A stretch of 38,748 nt of DNA. It comes from Acidobacteriota bacterium. Its GTDB lineage: Bacteria > Acidobacteriota > Vicinamibacteria > Vicinamibacterales > Fen-181. The position numbers were made by a program, and so were the translations under genes. The notes under the pieces were generated by a model. The model made no database searches and was not told the origin of the DNA. It saw nothing but the letters and a program-made list of their open reading frames with translations. The stretch is taken from contig PMZR01000093.1 of NCBI GenBank assembly GCA_003170135.1, forward strand, positions 6,305-45,052, read 5' to 3'. Shown piece by piece: positions 1 through 9,503 of this stretch. Within the stretch, counting starts at the first letter, position 1. Each line of letters starts with the position of its first letter.

Positions 1-2747
1 ACGATGCCGATGAGCAGGATGATGCCGATGAGGGCGATGATCGTCAGTTCGTTGCCGGTCAAACGCAGTGCCACCAGCGCCCCTACGCCCGCCGACGGCA
101 GCGTCGAGAGAATCGTGACCGGATGGATGTAGCTCTCGTACAGCACGCCGAGCACGATGTAGACGGTCAGCAGCGCGAACAGGATCAGCACGGGCTCGTT
201 GGCGAGCGAGGACTGGAACGCCTGCGCCGTGCCCGTGAAATTGCCGTGGATCGTGGGTGGCAACCCGATGCGCTGCTCGGCGGCGTCGATCACCTTCACG
301 GCGTCGCCCAGCGCGACGCCGATCGGCAGGTTGAACGAGATGGTGATCGACGGGAACTGCCCCTGGTGGTTCACCGCCAGCGGCGAAGCCGACGGCGCGT
401 AGCGCGCGAACGCGGCCAGCGGCACCTGCGCGCCGGTCGATGACTTCACGTAGATGTATTTCAACCCCTCCGGGTTCTGCCAGAACTTCGGCTCGACCTC
501 CATGACGACGTGGTACTGGTTCAGCGACAGGTACATCGTGGACACCTGGCGCTGGCCGAACGCGTCGTAGAGCGTATCGTCGATCATCTGCGGCGTCACG
601 TGGAGCCGCGCGGCGGTGTCGCGGTCGATGTCCAGGTCCATCTCCAGCCCGTGCGTCTGCTGGTCGGTGTTCACGTCGGCCAGCTGCGCAATCGCGCGCA
701 AGGTCTGGTACACGATCGGCGCCCAGTGGTTGAGCTCCATGACGTCGTCGCCCTGCAGCGTGTACTGGTACTGCGCGGCGCTCGGGCGCCCTCCCACGCG
801 GACGTCCTGCACCGGCTGGAGGAACAGCGTCGCGCCGGGCACGCGGGCGAGCTTGCCACGCAGCCGGGCAATCACCTGGTCGGCCGTCGGGCGCTGGCCC
901 TCCTTGAGCGAGGCGAACATGCGGCCCGCGTTCGTGCCGCCGGCGCCGCCCGTGAACGCGACCACGCTGTCGATGGCCGGGTCCTTCATCAGCGTGTTCA
1001 CGAACTGCGTGAGCTTCCCTTCCATCGCCTGGAACGAAATGCTCTGGTCCGCGACGATCGAGCCGGTCAGCCGCCCCGTATCCTGCTGCGGGAAGAACCC
1101 CTTCGGAATCCGCACGTAGAGCTCGACGGTCCCTGCCATCGTGAGCAGCGTGACGATGATCGCCAGCCGCTGGTGGCCCAGCACCCAGCCGAGCGAGTGC
1201 TCGTAACGATCGAGCACCCACTGGAAGGAGCGCTCGTTCGCCCGGTACAGGCGCCCGTGGCGCTGCTGGTCGCGGCTCTTGAGCAGGCGCGCGCACATCA
1301 TGGGCGTCATGGTCAGCGAGACGAGCAGCGAGACCATGATCGCGACCGACAACGTCACCGCGAACTCGCGGAACAATCGGCCGACGATGCCGCCCATCAG
1401 CAGGATCGGGATGAAGACCGCCACCAGCGACAGGCTCATGGAGAGAACGGTGAATCCGATCTCCGACGCCCCGCGCAGCGCCGCGGCGAGCGGCGGCATC
1501 CCCTGTTCGAGGTGCCGCGTGATGTTCTCGATGACGACGATCGCGTCGTCCACGACGAAGCCCGTGGCGATGGTCAGCGCCATGAGCGACAAATTGTCGA
1601 TGCTGTAGCCCAGCAGGTACATGACGCCGAGCGTGCCGATGAGGGACAAAGGCACGGCGACGCTCGGAATGACGGTGGATCGCACGGTGCGCAGGAACAG
1701 GAACACCACGAGGATCACGAGCGAGATGGAGATCGCCAGCGTGATCTCGACGTCACGCACCGACTCCCGGATGGTCGTCGTCCGGTCCTGCAGCACGGCG
1801 AGCTTCACCGTCGGCGGAATCGACGCCTGCAGCTGCGGAATCACCGCGCGGACCTCGTCCACCGTCTGGATGATGTTCGCGCCCGGCTGGCGGAAGATGA
1901 TGATGAGCACGGCCGGCTTGCCGTTGGCGAGGCCCGCGTTGCGCACGTCCTCGACCGAATCGGTCACCTGTGCGACATCCGACAGCCGCAGCGCCGCGCC
2001 GCTGTGGTACGAGAGGACGAGTGGCCGGTACTGGTCCGCCTTCAGCAACTGGTCGGTCGTCGTCAGGGACCAGTCCCGTGCCGCGTTCGCCATGTCGCCT
2101 TTCGGGCGATTGGCGTTGGCCGAGGTCAGCGCCGCGCGCACGTCTTCGAGGCTCAGCCCGCGGTCGTTGAGCGCGGTGGGATCGACCTCTACGCGCACGG
2201 CCGGCAGCGCCCCGCCGCCCACGCTCACCTGCCCCACGCCGCTCACCTGCGAGAGCTTCTGCTGCAGGATCGACGACCCGATGTCGTACATCCGCGCCTT
2301 GTCCACGATGTCGGAGGTGAGCGACAGGAGCAGGATCGGCGCGTCCGCCGGATTGACCTTGCGATAGGTCGGATTGCGGGGCATGACCGGCAGCTGGCCG
2401 CGCGCCGCGTTGATCGCCGCCTGCACGTCGCGGGCGGCCGCGTCCACGCTGCGATTCAGGTCGAACTGCATCGTGATGCCCGTCGATCCGAGATAACTGG
2501 TCGACGTCATCTCGGTCAGCCCGGCAATCCGCCCGAACTGCCGTTCGAGCGGCGTCGCCACCGACGAGGCCATCGTCTCGGGGCTCGCCCCGGGCAGCGA
2601 GGCCGACACGCTGATCGTCGGGAACTCCACCTCGGGCAGCGGCGACACCGGCAGGAACTGGTAGGCGACGATTCCCGAGAGCGCCAGCGCTATGGTCAGC
2701 AGCGTCGTGCCGATCGGGCGCGTGATGAAGGGGGCGGAAATGTTCAC
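1..2747 (-). CDS. RND efflux pump permease, MdtC-like (partial, C-terminus off left edge)
   Basis: Inner-membrane proton-driven drug exporter of the hydrophobe/amphiphile RND family; 915 codons are visible and the C-terminal transmembrane segments lie beyond the window. The N-terminus ([17 protein letters not shown]) is the usual first membrane helix. The transmembrane-4 proton-relay pair is present as [13 protein letters not shown] (D400, D401), so it is an HAE-type pump and not a heavy-metal CusA type. The start is GTG at 2747, overlapping the stop of the upstream pump as GTGA, so the two are translationally coupled. It is closely similar to that neighbour (both contain [16 protein letters not shown] and [15 protein letters not shown]), as expected for the MdtB/MdtC or MuxB/MuxC pair that assembles as a heterotrimer. 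The outer-membrane channel gene is not visible and would lie to the left, if present. Confidence 0.93.
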   Translation of the reverse strand, partial: MNISAPFITRPIGTTLLTIALALSGIVAYQFLPVSPLPEVEFPTISVSASLPGASPETMASSVATPLERQFGRIAGLTEMTSTSYLGSTGITMQFDLNRSVDAAARDVQAAINAARGQLPVMPRNPTYRKVNPADAPILLLSLTSDIVDKARMYDIGSSILQQKLSQVSGVGQVSVGGGALPAVRVEVDPTALNDRGLSLEDVRAALTSANANRPKGDMANAARDWSLTTTDQLLKADQYRPLVLSYHSGAALRLSDVAQVTDSVEDVRNAGLANGKPAVLIIIFRQPGANIIQTVDEVRAVIPQLQASIPPTVKLAVLQDRTTTIRESVRDVEITLAISISLVILVVFLFLRTVRSTVIPSVAVPLSLIGTLGVMYLLGYSIDNLSLMALTIATGFVVDDAIVVIENITRHLEQGMPPLAAALRGASEIGFTVLSMSLSLVAVFIPILLMGGIVGRLFREFAVTLSVAIMVSLLVSLTMTPMMCARLLKSRDQQRHGRLYRANERSFQWVLDRYEHSLGWVLGHQRLAIIVTLLTMAGTVELYVRIPKGFFPQQDTGRLTGSIVADQSISFQAMEGKLTQFVNTLMKDPAIDSVVAFTGGAGGTNAGRMFASLKEGQRPTADQVIARLRGKLARVPGATLFLQPVQDVRVGGRPSAAQYQYTLQGDDVMELNHWAPIVYQTLRAIAQLADVNTDQQTHGLEMDLDIDRDTAARLHVTPQMIDDTLYDAFGQRQVSTMYLSLNQYHVVMEVEPKFWQNPEGLKYIYVKSSTGAQVPLAAFARYAPSASPLAVNHQGQFPSITISFNLPIGVALGDAVKVIDAAEQRIGLPPTIHGNFTGTAQAFQSSLANEPVLILFALLTVYIVLGVLYESYIHPVTILSTLPSAGVGALVALRLTGNELTIIALIGIILLIGI

Positions 2748-5700
2748 GACCCCTCAATTCTGAATGGCGGGGCCCCATCGCCCCGCTCCGCTCCCTCGCG
2801 TCGGACGCTCAGCGACGCCGCGCGCACGTCACCGGCGCCGGTGATGCGTGTCGCCAGGCGATCGAACGCCAGGTAGATGACCGGCGTGGTGTAGAGCGTG
2901 AGCAGCTGGCTGAAGATCAGGCCGCCGACGATGGCGATCCCGAGCGGACGCCGCAGCTCGGCGCCCGTGCCACTGCCCACGGCGAGCGGGATGCCGGCGA
3001 GCAGGGCGGCCATGGTCGTCATCAGAATCGGCCGGAACCGGAGCAACGCCGCCTGGTAGATCGCCTCGGTGGCCGGCTTCTTCTCCTGGCGCTCGGCGTC
3101 GAGCGCGAAGTCGATCATCATGATCGCGTTCTTCTCGACGATCCCGATGAGCAGGATGATGCCGATGAGCGCGATGACGCTGAAGTCGTTGCCGGTGAGG
3201 AGCAGCGCGAGCAGGGCCCCGACACCCGCCGACGGCAGCGTCGAGAGGATCGTAATCGGGTGGATGTAACTCTCGTAGAGGACGCCCAGCACGATGTAGA
3301 CGGTGATGAGCGCCGCCAGGATGAGCAACGGGGTGTTGACGAGCGAGTTCTGAAAGGCCTGCGCGGTGCCCTGGAAACTCCCGTGGACGCTCACGGGCAC
3401 CCCGAGATCCTTCTGCGCCTGATCGATGGCGCGCACCGCGTCGCCGAGCGACCCGCCCGGCGCGAGATTGAACGAGACCGTCACTTCGGGGAACTGGCCC
3501 TGGTGGTTCACCGCGAGCGGCGCGGTCGTCTGGTAGATGTGCGTGAAGGCGCGCAGCGGCACCGCACCGGACTCGGGCGCGCCGCCCGCAGCGGACCCGG
3601 ACGCGAGCCCGCTGCCCGCGCTCGAACCGGACGATGACACGGCGGACCCGGACGACGCCCCGGCCTGGCCCGCGGTGCCGGCGAGCCCGCCGCTGGTAAC
3701 GCCCGTGTGCACGTAGATGTCGCCGAGCGCCTGCGGGTTCCGCTGGAAGTCGGTCTCCGCTTCGAGCACGACGCGGTACTGGTTCAACTGCGTGAACATC
3801 GTTGACACCTGGCGCTGCCCGAAGGCGTCGTAGAGCGCATCGTCCACCGCCTGCGGCGTGATCCCGAGCCGCGAGGCGGTCGAGCGATCGATATCGACGA
3901 CCGTCTGCAGGCCGAGGCTCTGCTGGTCGCTGGCGACGTCGCGCAGCTCCGGCAGCGCCTGCAGGCGGCTGACGAAGGTCGGCACCCACGTCGCCAGTTC
4001 GTTCGTGTCGGCATCCTCGAGGCTGTACTGAAACTGGGTCCGGCTCACGCGATCCTCGACCGTCAGGTCCTGTACCGGTTGCATGAACAGCGTGATGCCG
4101 TCGACGCTCGCCAACCGCGGCTGCAGCCGCCGGATGACGTCGCTCGCCGACACGCCGCGATCCTCGAGCGGCTTGAGGTTGACCTGGATGCGGCCGCTGT
4201 TGAGCGTCATGTTCGTGCCGTCGACGCCGATGAACGAGGAGAGGCTCTCGATCGCGGGATCCTTCAGGATCACCCGCGCGAGCGCCTGCTGGCGATCGGC
4301 CATGGCGGAGAACGAGACGGTCTGCGGCGCCTCGGACACGCCGAGGATCACACCGGTGTCCTGGACGGGGAAGAAGCCCTTGGGGATCACGATGTACAAG
4401 AGGACCGTCGCGGCGAGCGTGGCCACCGCGACCGCCAGCGTCGCTGGCTGGTGCCGCATGACCCAGGTGAGCGTCCGGCCATAGAACCCGAGAATCCGGT
4501 TGAAGACGTCCTCCGACGCCCGGTAGAAGCGGCTCTGCCGCGACCGCGGCGTCCGGCGCAGGAGCTTCGCGCTCATCATCGGCGTGAGCGTCAGCGAGAC
4601 GGCCGCCGAGACGAGGATCGTCACGCTCAGCGTCACGGCGAACTCGCGGAACAATCGGCCCACGATGTCGCCCATGAAGAGCAGCGGGATGAGCACCGCG
4701 ATGAGCGACACGGTCAGCGACAGGATCGTGAAGCCGATCTGCTCGGCGCCCTTGAGCGCCGCCTGCAGCGGCCGCTCGCCGGCCTCGATGTAGCGCGCGA
4801 TGTTCTCGATCATCACGATCGCGTCGTCGACGACGAAGCCCGTCGAGATGGTGAGCGCCATCAGCGTGAGGTTGTTCAGGCTGTAGCCGAGCAGGTACAT
4901 CGCGCCGAAAGTGCCGACCAGGGACAGCGGCACCGCGACGCTGGGAATGACGGTAGCCGCGAGCGTCCGCAGGAAGAGGAAGATCACCATCACGACCAGG
5001 CCGATGACGAGCACCAGCTCGAACTCGACGTCGCGCACCGATGCGCGGATGGTCGTGGTGCGATCGGTCAGGACCGCCAGCTGAATCGACGAGGGCAGCG
5101 ACGTCTTGAGGGCCGGCAGCAGCGTCTTCACGCGATCGGCGACCTCGATGATGTTGGCCCCCGGCTGCCGCTGGATGTTGAGGATGACGGCGGGGACGAC
5201 GTTCATCCAGGCGGCCTGCTTCACGTTCTCGGCCGAATCGACCACGGTCGCCACGTCCGACAGGTGCACCGGCGCCCCGTTCCGGTAGGCGATGATGAGC
5301 GGCCGATACTGGTCGCTCGACAGCAGCTGATCGTTGGCGCCGATCGTGTACGCCTGCAGGCGGCCGTCGAACGAGCCCTTGGCCTCGTTGACGTTCGCCG
5401 CGCCGATCGCGGCCCGCACGTCCTCCATCGTGAGCCCGAACGACGAGAGCGCGGTCGGGTTCACCTGGATGCGCACGGCCGGTTTCTGACCGCCGCTGAT
5501 GCTGACCAGCCCGACGCCGGACAGCTGCGAGATCTTCTGCGCGAACCGCGTGTCGACGAGATCCTCCACCTGCGAGAGCGGCATGGTGCGCGAGGTCAGC
5601 GCGAGCGTGAGGATCGGCGCGTCGGCCGGGTTGGTCTTGCTGTAGATCGGCGGGTTCGGCAGATCGCGCGGCAGGAACCCCGACGCCGCGTTGATCGCCG

Positions 5701-6028
5701 CCTGCACTTCCTGCTCGGCCACGTCGATGTTGAGATCGAGCACGAACTGCAGCGTGATGACCGACGCGCCGCCGGAACTCGTCGACGTCATCTGGTTCAG
5801 CCCGGGCACCTGCCCGAACTGGCGCTCGAGCGGCGCCGTCACCGCCGACGCCATCACGTCCGGGTTGGCGCCCGGGTAGAAGGTCTGCACCTGGATGGTC
5901 GGGTAGTCGACCTGCGGCAGCGCGGACACGGGCAGCTGCCGGTAGGCGACGGCACCCGCAAGCAGCAATCCCACCATCAAAAGCGACGTCGCAATCGGCC
6001 GGAGAATGAACGGCCGTGACGGGCTCAT
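2744..6028 (-). CDS. RND efflux pump permease, MdtB-like
   Basis: Full-length (1094 aa) HAE-type RND exporter, second gene of an adaptor-pump-pump operon. It starts [18 protein letters not shown] and carries the TM4 aspartate pair D401-D402 in [13 protein letters not shown]. The ATG at 6028 overlaps the adaptor stop codon (ATGA), and its own stop overlaps the GTG of the next pump. It is about 50 residues longer than the usual ~1040 aa. The excess is a Gly/Ser/Ala-rich low-complexity insertion at about residues 775-823, in the second periplasmic half, where the partner pump has only a short turn ([12 protein letters not shown]). Substrates cannot be told from sequence; family members export bile salts, novobiocin and similar amphiphiles. 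Confidence 0.95.
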   Translation of the reverse strand: MSPSRPFILRPIATSLLMVGLLLAGAVAYRQLPVSALPQVDYPTIQVQTFYPGANPDVMASAVTAPLERQFGQVPGLNQMTSTSSGGASVITLQFVLDLNIDVAEQEVQAAINAASGFLPRDLPNPPIYSKTNPADAPILTLALTSRTMPLSQVEDLVDTRFAQKISQLSGVGLVSISGGQKPAVRIQVNPTALSSFGLTMEDVRAAIGAANVNEAKGSFDGRLQAYTIGANDQLLSSDQYRPLIIAYRNGAPVHLSDVATVVDSAENVKQAAWMNVVPAVILNIQRQPGANIIEVADRVKTLLPALKTSLPSSIQLAVLTDRTTTIRASVRDVEFELVLVIGLVVMVIFLFLRTLAATVIPSVAVPLSLVGTFGAMYLLGYSLNNLTLMALTISTGFVVDDAIVMIENIARYIEAGERPLQAALKGAEQIGFTILSLTVSLIAVLIPLLFMGDIVGRLFREFAVTLSVTILVSAAVSLTLTPMMSAKLLRRTPRSRQSRFYRASEDVFNRILGFYGRTLTWVMRHQPATLAVAVATLAATVLLYIVIPKGFFPVQDTGVILGVSEAPQTVSFSAMADRQQALARVILKDPAIESLSSFIGVDGTNMTLNSGRIQVNLKPLEDRGVSASDVIRRLQPRLASVDGITLFMQPVQDLTVEDRVSRTQFQYSLEDADTNELATWVPTFVSRLQALPELRDVASDQQSLGLQTVVDIDRSTASRLGITPQAVDDALYDAFGQRQVSTMFTQLNQYRVVLEAETDFQRNPQALGDIYVHTGVTSGGLAGTAGQAGASSGSAVSSSGSSAGSGLASGSAAGGAPESGAVPLRAFTHIYQTTAPLAVNHQGQFPEVTVSFNLAPGGSLGDAVRAIDQAQKDLGVPVSVHGSFQGTAQAFQNSLVNTPLLILAALITVYIVLGVLYESYIHPITILSTLPSAGVGALLALLLTGNDFSVIALIGIILLIGIVEKNAIMMIDFALDAERQEKKPATEAIYQAALLRFRPILMTTMAALLAGIPLAVGSGTGAELRRPLGIAIVGGLIFSQLLTLYTTPVIYLAFDRLATRITGAGDVRAASLSVRREGAERGDGAPPFRIEGS

Positions 6029-7392
6029 GGGTTCTCCTTCTGACCGGACGGACGCCGTGCGCCCTGCGCGCCTGCCGCGCCATCACCCGGCTGTCTCGCG
6101 GGAGCGCCCGCCGCCGGTGCGCCGCGCCGCGGAAGGGTGGTCGGGCTCGCGCCGGGCATTTGCACAGCGACCTTCGTGCCCGGCTGCAGCTTGTCCACGC
6201 CTTCGATGACGACCGTTTCTCCAGGCGACAGGCCGCTGTCGATGGCCGCGTTGTCACCCTCGGTCAGCCGGACGCTCACCGTCCGCAGTTCCACGCTGGT
6301 GTCCGGCTTCACGACGTAGACGAAGGTCGATTGCTGGTTGCGCTGGATCGCGGCCGCCGGCACCACGACGGCGCCGCCGAGCGTGTCGACGAGCAGCCGC
6401 GCGTTGACGAACTGATTCGGAAACAACGCTTCGTCCTTGTTGTCGAACACCGCCTTGAGGCGCAGCGTGCCCGTCGTCTGGTCGATCGCGTTGTCGATTG
6501 TGAGCAACCGGCCGGTGGCGATCTTCGCCGTCAGGTCGCGATCCCAGGCCTCGACGGTAAGGGTGCGCCCCTCGTGAAGCTGCTGCAGGACGGGCGGAAG
6601 GCTGTCCTCGGGGATCGTGAACAGGACGCCAATCGGCTGCCGCTCCGTGATCACGACCAGGCCGTTGGCATCGGTCGCGTGGACGATGTTGCCCGGATCG
6701 ACCAGCCGGAGCCCCACACGTCCCGTCACCGGCGACGTGATCCGGCTGTAGGTGAGATTGAGGTTCGCGTTCGCCACCAGGCCCTCGTCGCTCTTGATCG
6801 CGCCCTCGGCCTCGTTGACCGTCGCCACCTGCGTGTCGAGTTGCTGCTTGGGCACGGCGTCCTGCGCGTAGAGGGCCTGGTAGCGCTGCAGGTCCATCTG
6901 CGCGTTCTTGAGCGCCGCCTGGTCCTTGGCCAGCTGGCCTTCGGCCTGCGTCAGCTGAACCTCGAAGGGACGCGGATCGATCTGCGCGAGCAGATCGCCC
7001 TTGTGGACCAGCTGGCCTTCGGTGAACCTCACGGCGACCAGCTGCCCGTCCACGCGGCTGCGGACCGTCACCGTGTTCAACGAGGTCACCGTGCCCAGCC
7101 CGTTCAGGTAGACGGGCATGTCGCCGCGGGTCGCGAGGGCGCCCGTCACCGGCACGCTCGGCGGACCGGTCCGCCCGCCCCTGCCGCCACCCGCGCCGGG
7201 CGCACGCGTGTCGGCGGACTGACCGTGGGTTATGGCGCCAGACAGCACCACAAACGCGACGATTGCCGCGCCGGCACCCCCGGCGAGCAGCCATGGCCAC
7301 AGGCGTCTCGACCGGCGTTCCCGAGCCGACTGATGGGCATCGGTCGTCAGGGCCACCGGCTGATCACTGTCTTGAGGGTTATGGGTGTTCAT
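6025..7392 (-). CDS. RND periplasmic adaptor subunit (membrane fusion protein), MdtA-like
   Basis: Links the inner-membrane pump to the outer-membrane channel. The 455-aa protein has a single N-terminal membrane anchor (about residues 30-50, after [14 protein letters not shown]) and no lipobox. The split lipoyl domain follows ([14 protein letters not shown]; later [17 protein letters not shown]), around an alpha-hairpin with [20 protein letters not shown]. The beta-barrel and membrane-proximal domains complete it, ending in a Pro/Gly/Arg-rich tail. I chose the ATG at 7392 because the reading frame upstream (to 7521) is not adaptor-like and residues from MNTHNPQ onward fit the family; the ribosome site (GGCGGACC) is weak. 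First gene of the operon with the two RND pumps, 4-bp overlap with the next. Confidence 0.94.
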   Translation of the reverse strand: MNTHNPQDSDQPVALTTDAHQSARERRSRRLWPWLLAGGAGAAIVAFVVLSGAITHGQSADTRAPGAGGGRGGRTGPPSVPVTGALATRGDMPVYLNGLGTVTSLNTVTVRSRVDGQLVAVRFTEGQLVHKGDLLAQIDPRPFEVQLTQAEGQLAKDQAALKNAQMDLQRYQALYAQDAVPKQQLDTQVATVNEAEGAIKSDEGLVANANLNLTYSRITSPVTGRVGLRLVDPGNIVHATDANGLVVITERQPIGVLFTIPEDSLPPVLQQLHEGRTLTVEAWDRDLTAKIATGRLLTIDNAIDQTTGTLRLKAVFDNKDEALFPNQFVNARLLVDTLGGAVVVPAAAIQRNQQSTFVYVVKPDTSVELRTVSVRLTEGDNAAIDSGLSPGETVVIEGVDKLQPGTKVAVQMPGASPTTLPRRGAPAAGAPARQPGDGAAGAQGARRPSGQKENP

Positions 7393-7809
7393 GGCTGGTC
7401 CGCCGATCGCACAAGTACGGCACTTTGAGGCCCCGGGCTCCAACGCCCAGTCGTCTTGCGGGAGCGACGTTCCGACGCCTGGAGCCGTTTTGCGGTCGCG
7501 CTGCGTCGCGCGCCTGTGCAAGGCCTGCGACTACTGAACCGCGTGCGATGACTATGCCGTGTGGCGTAAGCGTGACAGGCGGGCGAGCCGCGGCGCGGTT
7601 CGCTCCGGCGCCAGTGCTGCGGGAGCGAGAGGGCGGGTCCGACGAGACTGAGCTTGTGAGACCTCGGCTGAAGACTTATGGCTGACGGCAGAGGCTGGCT
7701 GAACGCCTTGAACAATTCAGCGGGCCCACGGCGCCCGAACGTGGCGGCCGCCCCTGGCTCGGGCCGTCAGTCCAGTCGGGCCCTGAGCCTTGGGCCCTGA
7801 GCCGTCCCG
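7393..7809. other. Intergenic region between hgcB and the efflux operon
   Basis: No convincing gene: the open frames here are arginine-rich shadows. Two small structures are visible. A 12-bp direct repeat GGGCCCTGAGCC occurs at 7778-7789 and 7792-7803. GGCTCGGGCC at 7756-7765 can pair with the first copy to form a roughly 10-bp stem with one bulge just downstream of hgcB. That hairpin could end the hgcAB transcript, but there is no T-run, so this is weak. The promoter of the efflux operon must be in this stretch; I could not identify it with confidence. Confidence 0.4.
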
Positions 7810-8100
7810 TCAGCAGCCGCCCGTCGGCGTCGTCGAACAGCCACAGGTCGGCTCCGTGCCGGCGACGACCCCGGCCAGGATGCCGGCGGCGCAGCCCACG
7901 CCGCTGCGGACGCGGATGGCACCCGGTTCGCAGTTCCTCGCGCAGGCCCCGCATTCCATGCAGGCGCCGCGGTCTGCGAGGACGGCCCGTTTGCTCTCGA
8001 GGCGGAAGACCGCGTGGGGACAGACAGCCACGCACATCGCGCAGCCGTTGCAGCGCGCCGCGTCGAACTCCAGGGTGATGACGCTTTCGAGGTATCGCAT
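7810..8100 (-). CDS. hgcB: HgcB, ferredoxin-like mercury methylation protein
   Basis: Small (96 aa) protein with two [4Fe-4S] clusters that supplies low-potential electrons to the corrinoid protein HgcA so that it can accept and pass on a methyl group to Hg(II). Cluster 1 cysteines are C17, C20, C23, C27 (CNGCAMCVAVCP). Cluster 2 cysteines are C47, C50, C53, C57 within CMECGACARNC; the CMECGAC string is the HgcB hallmark that separates it from ordinary ferredoxins. The other HgcB-specific feature is also present: a lone Cys in GVGCA (C70) and a cysteine-rich end (C86, C88 as TCGC, then a final C96), thought to bind Hg. The start MRYLESVITL matches the family; no strong ribosome site is visible. 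It lies 108 bp downstream of hgcA on the same strand, the standard gene order. Confidence 0.95.
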   Translation of the reverse strand: MRYLESVITLEFDAARCNGCAMCVAVCPHAVFRLESKRAVLADRGACMECGACARNCEPGAIRVRSGVGCAAGILAGVVAGTEPTCGCSTTPTGGC

Positions 8101-8104
8101 GGTC

Positions 8105-8180
8105 GTGCTCAGTGCTGGTGCTGGTGCTTAGTGCTGGTGCTCAGTGCTGGTGCTGGTGCTCGGTGCCGGTGCTGGTGCTT
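8105..8180. repeat. Tandem GTGCTGGT-type repeat between hgcA and hgcB
   Basis: The intercistronic gap is mostly made of a short-period repeat built from GTGCTGGT and GTGCTCA. A 24-bp unit beginning GTGCTCAGTGCTGGTG occurs at 8105-8128 and again, identical, at 8137-8160 (32-bp period), and a degenerate copy continues to about 8180. It contains only one strand's GTGC motif, so it cannot fold on itself into a hairpin and is not a terminator. Its effect, if any, would be on spacing or translation of hgcB, whose start codon lies just after it on the minus strand. Confidence 0.85.
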
Positions 8181-8208
8181 CGGGCGGTGCTCGTGCGTTC
8201 GGTACCGC

Positions 8209-9363
8209 CTAGACCGGGTGACCGACGAACAAGCCCGTGACCCACAGCGCCAGTCCCACGACGCCGGCGCCGATCTGCAGCGCCACCGCGACGCGCATCT
8301 CGCGCAGCACGCCGCTCAGCGACGTGAAGGTGGACGAGCCCGTGAAGGTCATCACGATGAAGCTGCCGATCGTGGGCAGGATGAGCGCCCATGCCGCCGC
8401 GTGCAGCCCCGACGCGAAGACCGCGCCCACGAGGACGTGCCAGAGCGCGAGCGCCAGCACGACCAGCGCGCCGAGCACCGCCCCTTTCATCGCGAACGGC
8501 TTGCCAGGGAGCCACGGCAGCAGGAGCGGGCCGAATATCGCGGCGGCGAGAAAGCCGCCGAGCAGCAGCGCGGCGCTCGGCAGGCCCACCGACGCGAGGC
8601 CGGCGGCCGAGTAACCGTGGGCACCGAGTCCGCCGAGCAGCAGGAACGCGGCTGCCAGCAACAGCGCGTACTTGCCGCCGCCTGTCACTTCCACGGGAAT
8701 CAGCACCGCGCGGTCGCGCAACGCGAACCGCACGAGCCTCATCGCCGGGGTGGCCTTCATGCGGGCGTCGAGGAACGCCGGCAGATCCTCGGCGCGCACC
8801 GGCCCATAGACGACGGTGAAGCCGCACGCGCCGCGGACCTCGTGCGCACTGACGCCAGTGGCGGCCAGCTGCGGCACCACCAGCCTGCGGTGGGAGACGA
8901 GGCGTGCCAGCCCGGACGCGAGCACGCGGCGCGCGACTTCGGCGGTGCCGAACGTGCCCTTGCCGGCGGCGCACCAGACGTTGATCCCGTGCGTGTCGAT
9001 GACGAGAATCCAGGCGTCGCGGCCGGCCAGCGCACACCGCAGGCGGTCGAAACTGAGCTTGTAATTCGCCGACACGAGCACGGTGGAGTCGGCGGTCGGC
9101 TGGCCGACGGCGTACACCCCGGGCGTCACGCGGTAGTTCATGCGGCCGATCCCCGACCGCACCCTCGCGGTGCCCAGGCGGTCCGCCAGATGAAGGACCG
9201 TGCGCACGCGCGGCACCTCACCGAGCGGCGTCTGGACGACGCCATCCGTCCAGGACGCGTCGATCCGGCCGAGCGTGCGAACGAGCAGTGCGGCCGTGCC
9301 GCACGCGCAGTGCGCGCCGCTCGCGCCGCGTGACGCCGCCCCGCCGGGCTCCACGGTGGTCAT
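8209..9363 (-). CDS. hgcA: HgcA, corrinoid methyltransferase of mercury methylation
   Basis: Membrane-bound corrinoid protein that transfers a methyl group to Hg(II), making methylmercury with HgcB. The 384-aa protein has the cytoplasmic cobalamin-binding domain followed by membrane helices. The diagnostic cap-helix motif NVWCAAGKGTFG is at residues 128-139, with the cobalt-ligating cysteine at C131. Five hydrophobic segments follow (for example KYALLLAAAFLLLGG and AVLGALVVLALALWHVLVG), and the C-terminal half has FTGSSTFTSLSGV, matching the conserved FTG...TS.SGV stretch of HgcA. The related CFeSP gamma subunit (CdhE/AcsC) has no such membrane domain. I chose the ATG at 9363 (GGAG six bases upstream) over a GTG at 9426, which would sit almost on the predicted transcription start. 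The N-terminal ~45 residues (GAHCACGTAALL) are not recognised. Confidence 0.96.
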   Translation of the reverse strand: MTTVEPGGAASRGASGAHCACGTAALLVRTLGRIDASWTDGVVQTPLGEVPRVRTVLHLADRLGTARVRSGIGRMNYRVTPGVYAVGQPTADSTVLVSANYKLSFDRLRCALAGRDAWILVIDTHGINVWCAAGKGTFGTAEVARRVLASGLARLVSHRRLVVPQLAATGVSAHEVRGACGFTVVYGPVRAEDLPAFLDARMKATPAMRLVRFALRDRAVLIPVEVTGGGKYALLLAAAFLLLGGLGAHGYSAAGLASVGLPSAALLLGGFLAAAIFGPLLLPWLPGKPFAMKGAVLGALVVLALALWHVLVGAVFASGLHAAAWALILPTIGSFIVMTFTGSSTFTSLSGVLREMRVAVALQIGAGVVGLALWVTGLFVGHPV

Positions 9364-9427
9364 GCGCGTCTCCGCCTGTGCCCGTGACCCGGGCGCCTCC
9401 CGTGCTGACGTGTTTCTTATTTCCACA

Positions 9428-9464
9428 ATAATCGAATTATAGGGACCGATCCCCGCCCTGTCAA
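9428..9464 (-). promoter_or_regulatory. hgcAB promoter with overlapping palindromic operator
   Basis: On the minus strand there is a perfect TTGACA (9464-9459), exactly 17 bp, then a perfect TATAAT (9441-9436). This is a full-consensus sigma-70 promoter, predicting a start near 9429 and a ~66-nt leader before the hgcA ATG. The -10 box is embedded in an AT-rich palindrome ATAAT-CGA-ATTAT (9428-9440), striking in a GC-rich background. A repressor bound there would block the promoter. ArsR-like regulators control hgcAB in some other methylators; whether one acts here is inference, and no such gene is in the window. Confidence 0.82.
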
Positions 9465-9503
9465 GCGCGGATGTCGCGGGCCGGCTCGCCCGCGCCCGTC
9501 CAG

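Noticed and set aside
510..2876. 788-codon plus-strand open frame over the MdtC-like pump
   Set aside because: Antisense shadow; composition (Arg, His, Gln) unlike real protein. The same applies to the plus-strand frames at 4079-6019, 27239-30976 and 35601-38099 and to the minus-strand frame at 12831-15458.
1..7392. Heavy-metal RND (CusA/CzcA type) linked functionally to mercury methylation
   Set aside because: Both pumps carry the VVDDAIV relay of the drug-type RND family and come as an MdtB/MdtC pair; a role in mercury handling is not supported by sequence.
8105..8180. Repeat between hgcA and hgcB as a CRISPR or terminator
   Set aside because: No unique spacers, and the repeat cannot pair with itself.
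8209..9363. hgcA as a corrinoid iron-sulfur protein (CdhE/AcsC) instead
   Set aside because: Those have no C-terminal membrane domain and carry an N-terminal iron-sulfur cluster; here five membrane helices and the NVWCAAGK cap helix are present, with HgcB next door.
9364..9426. GTG 9426 as start of hgcA
   Set aside because: Only a few bases after the predicted transcription start and no ribosome site; ATG 9363 has GGAG at the correct distance.
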